From 43-108 sp001915545 (GTDB taxonomy: Bacteria; Bacteroidota; Bacteroidia; Bacteroidales; Bacteroidaceae): a stretch of DNA of 61,354 nt. Positions 52,606 to 60,740 of the stretch are shown one piece after another. The notes under the pieces were generated by a model. That model did no database searches. It saw only the letters and a list, made by a program, of their open reading frames with translations, and was not told the DNA's origin. Both the position numbers and the translations under genes were made by a program. The DNA lies in contig CABUGV010000021.1 of NCBI GenBank assembly GCA_902491215.1, forward strand, positions 1 to 61,354. The letters are read 5' to 3'. How positions within the stretch are numbered: the stretch's first letter is position 1; each line of letters begins with the position of its first letter.

Positions 52606-52736
52606 TTTTCCAGCGGATAATCCGATATGCATTTGCATGCTTTTTCTGTGGCGATGTAATCTGTATCATTGCCGTGCCGGCAGCTCCGCCGTCTGCGTGT
52701 GTTTTTCAGATATGCGTCTGGAGTTTCTTTTCGTCC

Positions 52737-53417
52737 TCAATGTCTTATTGTATAGCGAAGCCATACAGTGCCGTTTCCCTCACGGCTGACATGCTGCAGA
52801 TCGAGCAGTGTCGGGTTGGTTTCTGTGCTTTCAATTCCGTCGAACACAGATGTCATTCCTTTTCTGCCGTCAATGCCCGGACCCACCATAACGCTGATTT
52901 CATCAAGAAGTCCGGCTTCAAGGAATGCACCGTTGATATGTCCTCCGCCTACCAGGGCAATGCGTTCTATACCGAAATGTACGGATGCAATATCCATCGC
53001 CTTGTACAGGTCGATTCGGTCTTTACCTGTGGCAATCCATGATATGCCTTTCCCTTCCAGATAGTCGGTATAGGCTTTCGGACAGCTTTCTGCCACAACT
53101 ACCAGCAGCGGCTTTCCGTCGGCCGTGTTGTCTGAATAGGTCAATGTACCGTGGGTGTCAAGTGCAATCGTATAGCCTTCTGCTTTTGCGGCCACGCAGT
53201 ACCCCTCATGCCCGACAGGAGTTTTGTCCTGTGCCGTGAACGGAAGCTCGTCCGCATAATGGAGCTGCATGGTTACACGTCCCATCAGTTGCGACGGACA
53301 GCCGAGCGAGTCAAGCGCATCGTAATAGACAGACGATGTTTCAATTTTCTCAGTCATTGCGCAATCTATGCGGCCGTCGACTGAAGTCATCATGTGCGAA
53401 ACAATAAACGGTTTCAT
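52737..53417 (-). CDS. RibD C-terminal/dihydrofolate-reductase-like reductase
   Basis: About 226 aa from the internal ATG (MKPFIVSHMMTSVDGRID), chosen because SHMMTSVDGRI is the normal N-terminal strand of the RibD-C/DHFR fold; the frame opens 12 codons earlier. Other landmarks: LDSLGCPSQLMGRVTM, ISWIATGKDRIDL, RIALVGGGHINGAFLEAGLLDEI (quoted in part; the GGG loop binds NADPH). The family reduces pterin or pyrimidine intermediates, including the riboflavin intermediate in RibD, but stand-alone members have varied or unknown substrates. Cytoplasmic, single gene on the minus strand, divergent from the peptide locus. Confidence 0.85.
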   Translation of the reverse strand: MKPFIVSHMMTSVDGRIDCAMTEKIETSSVYYDALDSLGCPSQLMGRVTMQLHYADELPFTAQDKTPVGHEGYCVAAKAEGYTIALDTHGTLTYSDNTADGKPLLVVVAESCPKAYTDYLEGKGISWIATGKDRIDLYKAMDIASVHFGIERIALVGGGHINGAFLEAGLLDEISVMVGPGIDGRKGMTSVFDGIESTETNPTLLDLQHVSREGNGTVWLRYTIRH

Positions 53418-53783
53418 ATTCAATCCTTTCTTGTGTTTTAAAAATTGTTGCAAAATTGTATTTCAGTTGTAGTTGCTCTTCCCATTTCAACTGCTTGCCC
53501 TTCAATCGTGCTTGACCGCCAGATGAAAGGTATAGGTGTAGAAGCTGCTCGCCGAATACGGTTGTCTGTTTACCGGGAAAAGTCGGCTCACATTTTCAGT
53601 ACATGCCTGAACTGTATTGTGTCTGTCCAGGCAGTCCGTGTGGTATGTGTATTTGTGTATCCTGTGGGCGTCGGAATAATTGTGTATATATGAAAATGAA
53701 TGCAAGCCGCAGTTTGGTCTCGTGTAACATGATATTTTCTTCATATAAATATATTTTTATTTGCAAATTTAGCGTATCAGGCA

Positions 53784-53801
53784 ATATGTAGGCCTACATA
53801 T
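53784..53801. promoter_or_regulatory. 18-bp perfect palindrome, candidate operator
   Basis: ATATGTAGGCCTACATAT is fully self-complementary. A partly matching site, AAGTATGCCTACACTT (54021-54036), shares GCCTACA and palindromic ends, and lies about 80 bp before the -7 box of the peptide locus. Two related dyads upstream of one locus suggest a dimeric repressor or activator. Confidence 0.45.
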
Positions 53802-53818
53802 AATACAGATATGCTTCA

Positions 53819-53859
53819 CAAAAATACAGATTTCCAATTTTTTGCAATCTGTATTTTTG
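53819..53859. terminator. 14-bp perfect hairpin
   Basis: A perfect inverted repeat (53819-53832 with 53846-53859), with an A-run in one arm and a T-run in the other; it could end transcription in either direction. No gene ends next to it. Confidence 0.6.
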
Positions 53860-54115
53860 TTCACAAAGCCTAATGCTCATGCAATATGTTTAAAATACTG
53901 CACATCCTGCTTTGAGTGACGTGTGCACTCTCCGAATATTCCTCGGCAAGAAAACTGAGTTGTAACTGTATGCATATATAATTTTTTTAATTGGTTACCA
54001 TCAGTAATTTGTTTACTGTCAAGTATGCCTACACTTGGTCGTAAAAAATATTTTTAGAAAATATAAATATTAAATATTGTGACTTTTTTTGCAATATATA
54101 TATATTCGATTTTTT

Positions 54116-54123
54116 TATTTTTG
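54116..54123 (+). promoter_or_regulatory. -7 box of the peptide locus
   Basis: TATTTTTG fits TAnnTTTG, 29 bp before the glycosyltransferase ATG. A TTTG (54088-54091) lies 24 bp upstream, slightly too far for an ideal -33 box. Confidence 0.55.
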
Positions 54124-54152
54124 CACGTGTTAACTTTCTAAAGTATCCAACA

Positions 54153-54827
54153 ATGAAAATCGGACTTGTCAACTGTATCTCTTTGGTCTCATTTGATGAG
54201 ACATCGCTTGAGAGCGGCGTCGGGGGTGCGCAGACCTATGTGATATGCCTGTCAAAAGCATTGGCCGACATGGGGCATGAGGTTACAGTTGTGTGTCAGT
54301 GCTTTTCGGAACATACGGCTGACGGAGTTAGATGGATTCCATTGAGCAACATATTTTCCGTAGATATAGATTATTCAGTATCGCGCCTGTGGCGGCTAGG
54401 ATTTGAGGCTGTTATAGTGTCCCGCCCTGAATATAATGTACTTAATGCTGTGCTTCGTTCGGGCATTCCGTCATATTTGGTTTTCCATGGTCTGAACGAA
54501 GGCTTGTGCATTGACGGAGGAGATATGCTCCGCCATCCCGGTGTGCGTGGCGTGGTCACACTGACTAGTTGGCATGCTGAGTATATGAAGGGCCTTTTCG
54601 GGCTGGAATCTTCAGCTGTCGCAGTGATTCCAAATGGTATTAGTCCGGACGATTTCATTGGAATGGATGAGCCTCATCCGGTAGATCATTCTATATTATG
54701 GAGCAGCGAGCCTCAACGCGGTCTTGACATATTGTGTGCCTTGGGAACGAAAATAAGGAAACATATTGTCAATGATATTTGTCAAGAAGCACAGATGAAT
54801 ATCTCCATTTGTGTAACAGATTATTGA
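54153..54827 (+). CDS. Glycosyltransferase (GT4-like), C-terminally shortened
   Basis: A 224-aa protein with the N-terminal half of a GT-B glycosyltransferase: MKIGLVNCISLVS, GVGGAQTYVICLSKALADMG, VTVVCQCFS, then VIPNGISPDDF and ILWSSEPQRGLDIL, which begins the nucleotide-sugar-binding half. The frame stops after about 40 residues of that second half; full-length relatives are usually 320-380 aa, so most of the donor-binding domain, including the usual E-x7-E region, is missing. It is the first gene of the peptide locus, 57 bp before the precursor. It could be decaying, or retained as a binding protein. A 17-bp repeat near its 3' end also occurs at the precursor's stop codon. Confidence 0.75.
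   Translation: MKIGLVNCISLVSFDETSLESGVGGAQTYVICLSKALADMGHEVTVVCQCFSEHTADGVRWIPLSNIFSVDIDYSVSRLWRLGFEAVIVSRPEYNVLNAVLRSGIPSYLVFHGLNEGLCIDGGDMLRHPGVRGVVTLTSWHAEYMKGLFGLESSAVAVIPNGISPDDFIGMDEPHPVDHSILWSSEPQRGLDILCALGTKIRKHIVNDICQEAQMNISICVTDY
54766..54782 (+). repeat. 17-bp direct repeat, copy 1
   Basis: TTGTCAATGATATTTGT, inside the 3' end of the shortened glycosyltransferase gene. Identical to copy 2 at 55136-55152, 370 bp away; the two bracket the precursor-peptide gene. Confidence 0.9.
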
Positions 54828-54884
54828 GGATTTTACTAGTTATAGTAATTTTATATTAATTAATCAACTTAAAATCAGATTTAT

Positions 54885-55145
54885 ATGAAAAAGTTAAAAC
54901 CATTGAAAGTGTATGATCCGGAAACGGTTATGAGTTCGGACGAGATGAAGAGAATTGTAGGTGGCGGATATAAAGGCACCGGATATTTTGCATGTACATG
55001 CCAGTGTCTATACAATGTAGGTGTGTGGGTGGAATATACCCCATCGGGGTATTGCCCTCATGAAAGAAACAAAAAGTTCTTGTCGCATCATTGTGCTACA
55101 TATTTGGGAAGCTCTGTAGATAATGGTCCTGCCATTTGTCAATGA
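54885..55145 (+). CDS. GG-leader precursor peptide with six cysteines (RiPP/bacteriocin-like)
   Basis: An 86-aa peptide. Residues 1-27 form a leader: MKKLKPLKVYDPETVMSSDE then MKRIVGG, matching the Bacteroidales GG-leader type (basic Leu/Lys start, acidic helix, double glycine at 26-27). The core of about 58 residues is rich in Cys, Tyr, Gly and His, with Cys at 37, 39, 41, 57, 70 and 85, and few prolines. Expected fate: leader cleavage after GG by the C39 peptidase at the end of the locus, export, and modification. Six Cys with Ser/Thr neighbours would allow disulfides, lanthionine rings or S-glycosylation; which one applies is not visible. It is 57 bp after the glycosyltransferase. Confidence 0.8.
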   Translation: MKKLKPLKVYDPETVMSSDEMKRIVGGGYKGTGYFACTCQCLYNVGVWVEYTPSGYCPHERNKKFLSHHCATYLGSSVDNGPAICQ

Positions 55146-55152
55146 TATTTGT
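55136..55152 (+). repeat. 17-bp direct repeat, copy 2
   Basis: The same 17-mer as at 54766-54782, overlapping the stop codon of the precursor gene. Recombination between copies would delete the precursor gene precisely. Confidence 0.9.
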
Positions 55153-55242
55153 TAAAGGCAAATTTTCACGTTTTTTTGTGCGTCTCTTAACAGACTGTTT
55201 TGTCAGGGCGTATGAAATTATTTAATCTTAAGATTATATACA

Positions 55243-56070
55243 ATGATTAGAAAACTTATTTTTTTGCTGGTTCTTATTTTCTCCGGACAATATGTTTTGT
55301 CGGCACAAGAAGATGACGGCAGGCGTATTATTTTGGATACTGCCAGATATGTCGTAAAATATGAGCTGGCATTTGTGCCAGATTCGGTGAAAGGCAAACC
55401 TATTATTAAATATGAGACAAACCTAGAGGTCGGCGAGCGTATTTCAAGGTGCAATATAAAAAATTCTGATATAAGTGAACTTAATTATTTGAAATGGTCT
55501 AATTGGGATCGTGAACCACAGTTTAGGTTCCCAAATTATGAACCAGGCATAGACAATGTATATATAGGCTATCCTCGTAAGGATAAGATGACCGTTACAA
55601 TGAATCTTGAGTGTGCCGGCGGACTGAAATACGAAGAGAATGTACCTAAGCTTGACTGGGTGCTTTCCGATGAGACACGTACTGTTGGAGGTCATCAGTG
55701 CCGCAAGGCAGAGTGCGATTTCCGTGGGCGCAGCTACGAGGTCTGGTATGCTCCGGATATTCCCATTTCTCTCGGTCCATGGAAGCTTGGAGGCCTTCCA
55801 TGTCTGATACTGGAGGCATCGGATTCGACAAAGCAGTTTGTCTTTTCGTTCAAGGGCATAGAATCTGTAGCCGATACAGTCGTTCCAATCAGTATGCTTA
55901 CCCGAAACTACCGTAAGATGAGCCGGAAAAAATGCTCGTCCTATAGAGCCAGAATGTTTAGGACTCCGGCAACGTTCTATAATGCTCTCGGTGTAGTACC
56001 TAGTACTATGCGCATTATAGCCCCTAAGGGAGGATATCCGTACAATCCTATTGAGAAGGAAGAAGACTGA
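55243..56070 (+). CDS. GLPGLI-family secreted protein
   Basis: A 275-aa protein with a signal peptide (MIRKLIFLLVLIFSG to VLSAQ). The family hallmark, normally GPWKFGGLPGLIL, appears here as GPWKLGGLPCLILEA, so the Gly of GLPGLI is replaced by Cys. Upstream are YVVKYELAFVPDS and YVGYPRKDKMTV-like strands and WVLSDETRTVGGHQCRKAECDF, also typical. GLPGLI proteins are beta-rich periplasmic proteins of unknown function that in Bacteroidetes often accompany peptide loci and a TonB/CarboxypepD-type outer-membrane protein, as here. It follows the precursor by 97 bp. Confidence 0.85.
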   Translation: MIRKLIFLLVLIFSGQYVLSAQEDDGRRIILDTARYVVKYELAFVPDSVKGKPIIKYETNLEVGERISRCNIKNSDISELNYLKWSNWDREPQFRFPNYEPGIDNVYIGYPRKDKMTVTMNLECAGGLKYEENVPKLDWVLSDETRTVGGHQCRKAECDFRGRSYEVWYAPDIPISLGPWKLGGLPCLILEASDSTKQFVFSFKGIESVADTVVPISMLTRNYRKMSRKKCSSYRARMFRTPATFYNALGVVPSTMRIIAPKGGYPYNPIEKEED

Positions 56071-56113
56071 GGCTTGAATGAGGTGTGACCTCTGTAGAAC
56101 AATTCTTGACTAA

Positions 56114-56142
56114 GTGTGGCTGGACCGAAAGTCCAGCCGCAC
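56114..56142 (+). terminator. Strong intercistronic hairpin
   Basis: A 12-bp stem with one G-T wobble (56114-56125 with 56131-56142) and a CGAAA loop, between the GLPGLI and outer-membrane genes. No T-run follows; it may lower expression of the downstream genes or stabilise the upstream mRNA end. Confidence 0.5.
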
Positions 56143-56232
56143 AATCTGACAGATATTTGTCATATGAATATGCGTAAGGTGTTTAATATGAAATGTATAA
56201 GGTTAATATGGTATGAATGATGACCTAAATTT

Positions 56233-58884
56233 ATGAAATTTATGAAAAACATATTTGCCCTTCTGTGTCTGTTGCTTTTGTGTCCATTTGCATCAGTGGC
56301 ACAATCGCTTGTTTCCGGTTCTGTCAAGGATAAGTCCGGCAAGCCTGTTGAGGGTGCTATACTCTCGTTGTTCAGTCTGCCCGACAGTGCCATAATATCA
56401 TATTATATTACTGAAACGGACGGCTTATATGTGCTGAATGCTGGAAAATGCAAGAACGACAGCCTGATGGTAAGGATGAGCGGATTCAACGTTAAGACAG
56501 TGGAGAAGAACCTTGCCAACAGGGCGCAGAAAGTGGATTTTGTGGCCGAAGATGACATTCTGGAACTGAAGGAGGTTCTGGTCAAGGCTGAAAAGATATG
56601 GGGCAACCGAGATACGTTGAATTATCTTGTGGCATCGTTTATTACGAGCCGTGATGTTTCTATAGGCGATGTGCTGAAAAGACTTCCGGGCATATCTGTG
56701 GCTGACAACGGGATGATAAGCTACAACGGAATTCCGATAAACAAATTCTATATAGAGAATATGGATGTGCTGCAGGGACGGTACAACATTGCAACCGAAG
56801 GTATTTCGGCCGAAGATGTGTCGACTGTGCAGGTGCTCGAACACCATCAGCCTGTGCGTGCCTTGCAGAATATATCCACTCCCGAAAATGCGGCAATAAA
56901 TCTCAAGCTTAAAGAAAACAAGAAGGGGACATGGATACGTTCGGCCGAGCTGGGACTGGGCTTCGATGAAGATATGATATGGAAGAATTCCATCTCGTTC
57001 ATGTATTTCGGACGCCGTTCACAGCATGTACTGACGTACGACAATGCCAACAACGGTTCTCAGATAATGAACAAGATAAATTCTTTCTACGGTCCGGGAG
57101 GTGCAGGAGGAGGCTCGCGCTTCACAGGTGTGTCGGGTGCCGGCAGAGCACCGTTTGAATCGGAGTACACACTCTACAACAATGCGCACGTGCTGACGCT
57201 CAATAATCTGCAGAAACTGTCGGAAACCGATGTATTCCATTATAATCTCGTGTATGCACATGACAGAACCAAATCGCACGGGGCATCGCATACAATATAT
57301 TCTCTTCCTGACGGAAGCGAAGCGGAGTCGGTTGAAGACAAATACAGCAGGGAAACGACAGACAACCTTTCGGTGAATCTAAGATATGAAAGCAACAAAG
57401 AGTATGACTACCTGTCCAATTCATTGTCTTTCAGCGGAAACTGGCGGAATTCATACGGACAGATTATTACCGGTGACGGAAAAACTGTGAAGCAGAACTC
57501 TCCATGGCGCTCGATAGGAATATCTGATGCTTTCAGCCTTACACATACCAACGAAGACAAAAAGGGATATAACTTGGGAGCACGTCTGTCTTACAATACT
57601 TCCCCGCATTCGCTTACTGTTTCCCCGGGCGTTTTCCCAAACATTCTTAACGCGGGAGCGGATTACGAAAGCATACGGCAGAACGTACACGTCAAGTCGA
57701 TAACCGGCGGAATTAATTTTTCACTAATATCCGCTGTGACTATAGGCAATTTCTCCATGTCACCGTCTTTCAGCGCGAAAGTAGAGCATGTGGACATGCG
57801 TTCCGACATATCGATTGACGGTACGGAACTTAGGGCAGACAGCATGCGCAATGCACAGACATGGCTGCGTATTGAGGCCAATGCCGGATTGAATTTCAGG
57901 TACAAGATTAAGGATTTGACAATAGACATCGGCGCACCGGTGAAATATCTTTTTACACGGCTGGGCAATATCGGACTTGACGACGTATCGCGGAGCAAAG
58001 TGCTGTTCAGCCCGAGTATGAACGTAAAATATATTGTGACCCAAGGTTTTGAACTGAAGGCATCCGGAGGCATGAACACGAGCACACCTTCGTGGAACTC
58101 GATGTATTCCGGCTACATTCTGGGCAACTACAACAGTCTGAGACGCAATGAGCCGACATTCTATGAAACATCATCGTATAGAGGCTCGTTCTCGATGTCG
58201 TATAGAAATGTCATGAATATGTTTTTTGCAAGCGTAGAAACCTATATATCGAGGACAGACAACGAAGTTATGAACAGTATGTTCATCAATCCGGACGCCT
58301 CTGTCGTAAGCACCAGAATCTTCATGGACAACCACAGCACATCGTACGGTGTGAGCGGTGAACTCAACAAGGCTTTCTTCTGGTGCAACTCTTCGCTTAA
58401 GCTTGACGGTGGATGGGATACCGGATACGGATTCAGCCTGCGACAGAATGAACTTATGAAGAATATAAGGGAGACTGGATGGGCCGGACTGGAATTCAGC
58501 CTGAATCCTGTCAAGCCGGTGTATTTGGCGCTGACCGTAAATTATTCATGCAGCAAATCGAAGACTGAGAATGTCAGATCGTATCCATCGGTGCACCGCG
58601 TAAGCGGCAGTGTGGAAGCATCATTCGACATTACAGACAACTTGCAGGTTGGTGCTGAATTCAAGCACCGCTACAACGGTGCGGTTGAAGGTGACAAGAA
58701 TTTCTCGCTCCTCGATATGAATGTAGCCTACAAGATAAAGAAGATACGTCTTTCGCTTGATGTATATAATGTGCTCAACAAGAAAAAATATGTAGTACGC
58801 TCATATTCGAATCTGGTAGAACATTATTCGGAATCTGAAATACGTCCAAGAACTTTCTTGTTGTCTGTCAAGTTTAATTATTGA
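56233..58884 (+). CDS. Outer-membrane beta-barrel protein with CarboxypepD-regulatory-like domain
   Basis: An 883-aa outer-membrane protein. Signal peptide to about residue 24 (ASVAQS); a carboxypeptidase-regulatory-like domain (VSGSVKDKSGKPVEGAILSL, residues about 27-105); a plug-like part with SIGDVLKRLPGISVADNGMI and GIPINKFYIENMDVLQGRYN, as in OMP_b-brl_3/TonB-receptor-like proteins; then a C-terminal barrel ending LSVKFNY. No TonB box is obvious. In GLPGLI-associated loci such proteins are suspected to export or import the peptide, or to act as a receptor. It lies 162 bp after the GLPGLI gene and 17 bp before the LanC-like gene. Confidence 0.87.
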   Translation: MKFMKNIFALLCLLLLCPFASVAQSLVSGSVKDKSGKPVEGAILSLFSLPDSAIISYYITETDGLYVLNAGKCKNDSLMVRMSGFNVKTVEKNLANRAQKVDFVAEDDILELKEVLVKAEKIWGNRDTLNYLVASFITSRDVSIGDVLKRLPGISVADNGMISYNGIPINKFYIENMDVLQGRYNIATEGISAEDVSTVQVLEHHQPVRALQNISTPENAAINLKLKENKKGTWIRSAELGLGFDEDMIWKNSISFMYFGRRSQHVLTYDNANNGSQIMNKINSFYGPGGAGGGSRFTGVSGAGRAPFESEYTLYNNAHVLTLNNLQKLSETDVFHYNLVYAHDRTKSHGASHTIYSLPDGSEAESVEDKYSRETTDNLSVNLRYESNKEYDYLSNSLSFSGNWRNSYGQIITGDGKTVKQNSPWRSIGISDAFSLTHTNEDKKGYNLGARLSYNTSPHSLTVSPGVFPNILNAGADYESIRQNVHVKSITGGINFSLISAVTIGNFSMSPSFSAKVEHVDMRSDISIDGTELRADSMRNAQTWLRIEANAGLNFRYKIKDLTIDIGAPVKYLFTRLGNIGLDDVSRSKVLFSPSMNVKYIVTQGFELKASGGMNTSTPSWNSMYSGYILGNYNSLRRNEPTFYETSSYRGSFSMSYRNVMNMFFASVETYISRTDNEVMNSMFINPDASVVSTRIFMDNHSTSYGVSGELNKAFFWCNSSLKLDGGWDTGYGFSLRQNELMKNIRETGWAGLEFSLNPVKPVYLALTVNYSCSKSKTENVRSYPSVHRVSGSVEASFDITDNLQVGAEFKHRYNGAVEGDKNFSLLDMNVAYKIKKIRLSLDVYNVLNKKKYVVRSYSNLVEHYSESEIRPRTFLLSVKFNY

Positions 58885-58901
58885 TTTAAAAGTAAGTCAT
58901 A

Positions 58902-59921
58902 ATGAGCATAGATAATATTGATAATAATGTAAAGGACATGATACTGGCCTCAAACGATTTGGGACTGCTGTCCGGCAAGACCGGGGCTTGCGTATATTCG
59001 TATTGTAATCCGGATGCAAAAGGTGACGGTGCATTCAATGAAAAATTAGGAGAAGCTTTGATAGACGAGATTTTCGAGAAGGTCGGATGGATGAACAATT
59101 TGGGTGTGCCGCACGGTCTGTCTGGAGTGGGGCTAGGCTTGATATACTTGATGCAGAATTCGTATGTGGCGGGCAATCCTGACAAGGTTCTGAAAATGCT
59201 CGATGAAATAATCTATAGACGCATCGCATTTATGGACAAATCGTCTATGATTGAAGTTGATGATATGTTAGGGATATTGTTTTATCTGTGTGCAAGATTG
59301 AAATATGGATTGAAGAAGCATACGGAAAGAGACATATTTTCAGAATTGGTTGCTAAAATGACAGATTATATATATTCATGCAAGGATGCAGGTTTCTTTA
59401 GCGAAACCTGTCCTTACACTGTCTACAGTAAAGGTATTGTATTTCTGTTTGCGACATGCAGAATTTATGAATTAGGCATCCATTGCGGCAGATTGTCTAA
59501 AATATGGACAGAAGTAAAACATAGACTGTTCCAGTATATACCATACATGCAGGCAAGTCGGCTGCAGGTTATGCTTGTTGCTAAAAAAGTTGCCATATTG
59601 AACAATGATATGGAGTGGCATTCATATTCTTCATTTCTGCGTGAAAATTTTTCGTGGAATAAGCTGGTATGTGATGAATACAGAGACAGACAGATATTTT
59701 TTACCGATGGACTTGCTGGTTCTTATCTTATGGCCAAGTGTTACAACTGTATATCTGATGCCGATGCTATAGATGTAGATGAGGAAGATGTGTACAAGCG
59801 AATAACTAGATCTTCAGTATGGCAAGATTACGAGAACGGTGATGTGACGTGCAGGAACGGTTTGGATGGGTATCTTGGCATTAAGTTATTGTTGTCTAAC
59901 ATGAAGAAAGGAGGATGGTGA
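58902..59921 (+). CDS. LanC-like (alpha/alpha-toroid) protein
   Basis: A 339-aa cytoplasmic protein resembling lanthionine-synthetase C-like proteins: LGLLSGKTGACVYSY at the start, VPHGLSGVGLGLIYLMQ, FFTDGLAGSYLMAK and CRNGLDGYLGIKLLL near the end, i.e. the spaced GxxG toroid repeats. In true LanC cyclases zinc is bound by a WC and a CHG motif; here only VTCRNG and no CHG are visible, so cyclase activity is doubtful. The gene follows the outer-membrane protein by 17 bp and overlaps the GT2 gene by 7 bp. No LanB or LanM dehydratase is in the window, so if rings form, the dehydration step must lie elsewhere or not be used. Confidence 0.75.
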   Translation: MSIDNIDNNVKDMILASNDLGLLSGKTGACVYSYCNPDAKGDGAFNEKLGEALIDEIFEKVGWMNNLGVPHGLSGVGLGLIYLMQNSYVAGNPDKVLKMLDEIIYRRIAFMDKSSMIEVDDMLGILFYLCARLKYGLKKHTERDIFSELVAKMTDYIYSCKDAGFFSETCPYTVYSKGIVFLFATCRIYELGIHCGRLSKIWTEVKHRLFQYIPYMQASRLQVMLVAKKVAILNNDMEWHSYSSFLRENFSWNKLVCDEYRDRQIFFTDGLAGSYLMAKCYNCISDADAIDVDEEDVYKRITRSSVWQDYENGDVTCRNGLDGYLGIKLLLSNMKKGGW

Positions 59922-60700
59922 AAATGAAATTTCAGGCAGAGGATCTTACATTTCTGATTCCGGTACGTATAGATTCTATCACACGGTTGGAAAATGTAAT
60001 TTACGTCGTTCGTTATATTCTGAAAACATGCCGATGCCGTATATTGGTATTGGAGGCTTCGCAGTTCTGCAATGGATTTCTGAAATTACTTTTGCCAAAA
60101 TCTGTTAAGTACGTTTTCATTCCTGATGAAGACCCGGTTTTTTATAGAACACATTATCTGAATATGATGTGTAATATGGCCGAAACACCATACATTGCAA
60201 TATGGGATGCCGATGTAGTAGTAACCGGTAAACAGATAATAGATGCATTGAATGTCTTAAGACGCGGAGAGGCTGATATGGCTTATCCGTATGATGGCAA
60301 CTTTATAGATGTTTCGGATATAATAAGGCGAATGTTCCTTAAAAAGGGAATGAGCATTAAACTTCTTTATGACAATATTGGAAAAATGAAGTATCCATAT
60401 TCAAAAGGAGGAATGAAAGGAGGTGGCATATTGGTCAATAGGGAAAAATATATTGCAGCTGGGCAGGAAAACGAGAATTTCTATGGATGGGGTCCTGAAG
60501 ATTTTGAGCGTTATGAAAGGTGGACTCACTTGGGATATAAGATATTTAGAAGCAACGGCCCGATGTTTCACTTAACGCATCCGCGTGATTTGAATGGAGC
60601 TTTTAATTCCGCATACCAAATGGAAAGGTCGAATGCTGAATTTTTTAGAATAAAGAATTGTTCCAAGGAGGAACTTCTGTCAGAACTTGATTTATTTTGA
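59915..60700 (+). CDS. GT2 family galactosyltransferase-like enzyme
   Basis: A 261-aa GT-A glycosyltransferase. TFLIPVRIDSITRLENVIYV starts the GT2 fold; IAIWDADVVVTG contains the metal- and nucleotide-binding D-x-D; GGILVNREKYIAAGQENENF leads into GWGPEDFERYERW, the galactosyltransferase C-terminal (Glyco_transf_7C) motif with its catalytic Asp/Glu. No membrane anchor. In this locus it is a candidate for sugar transfer to the precursor peptide, as in glycocin loci where a GT2 enzyme pairs with a C39-type exporter. Alternatively it may modify a surface glycan. It overlaps the LanC-like gene by 7 bp (ATG at 59915; ATG at 59924 is an alternative). Confidence 0.85.
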   Translation: MVKMKFQAEDLTFLIPVRIDSITRLENVIYVVRYILKTCRCRILVLEASQFCNGFLKLLLPKSVKYVFIPDEDPVFYRTHYLNMMCNMAETPYIAIWDADVVVTGKQIIDALNVLRRGEADMAYPYDGNFIDVSDIIRRMFLKKGMSIKLLYDNIGKMKYPYSKGGMKGGGILVNREKYIAAGQENENFYGWGPEDFERYERWTHLGYKIFRSNGPMFHLTHPRDLNGAFNSAYQMERSNAEFFRIKNCSKEELLSELDLF

Positions 60701-60740
60701 TAGTATTTTCTAACTATAATCGCTGTAAAAGGATTTTAAA

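Larger units (their letters stand above)
53418..54152. other. 735-bp AT-rich divergent intergenic region
   Basis: Separates the minus-strand reductase from the plus-strand peptide locus. No convincing ORF. It holds an 18-bp palindrome (53784-53801), a terminator-like hairpin (53819-53859), a related partial site (54021-54036) and a -7 box (54116-54123). From 53990 on it is more than 70% A/T by eye. Confidence 0.6.

Noticed and set aside
52606..52736. Terminator between the convergent transporter and reductase genes
   Set aside because: Only a 5-bp dyad (CGGATaATCCG) was found, too weak to call.
58902..59921. A functional lanthionine cyclase
   Set aside because: The toroid pattern is present but the CHG zinc motif is not visible and no dehydratase is in the window; called LanC-like only.
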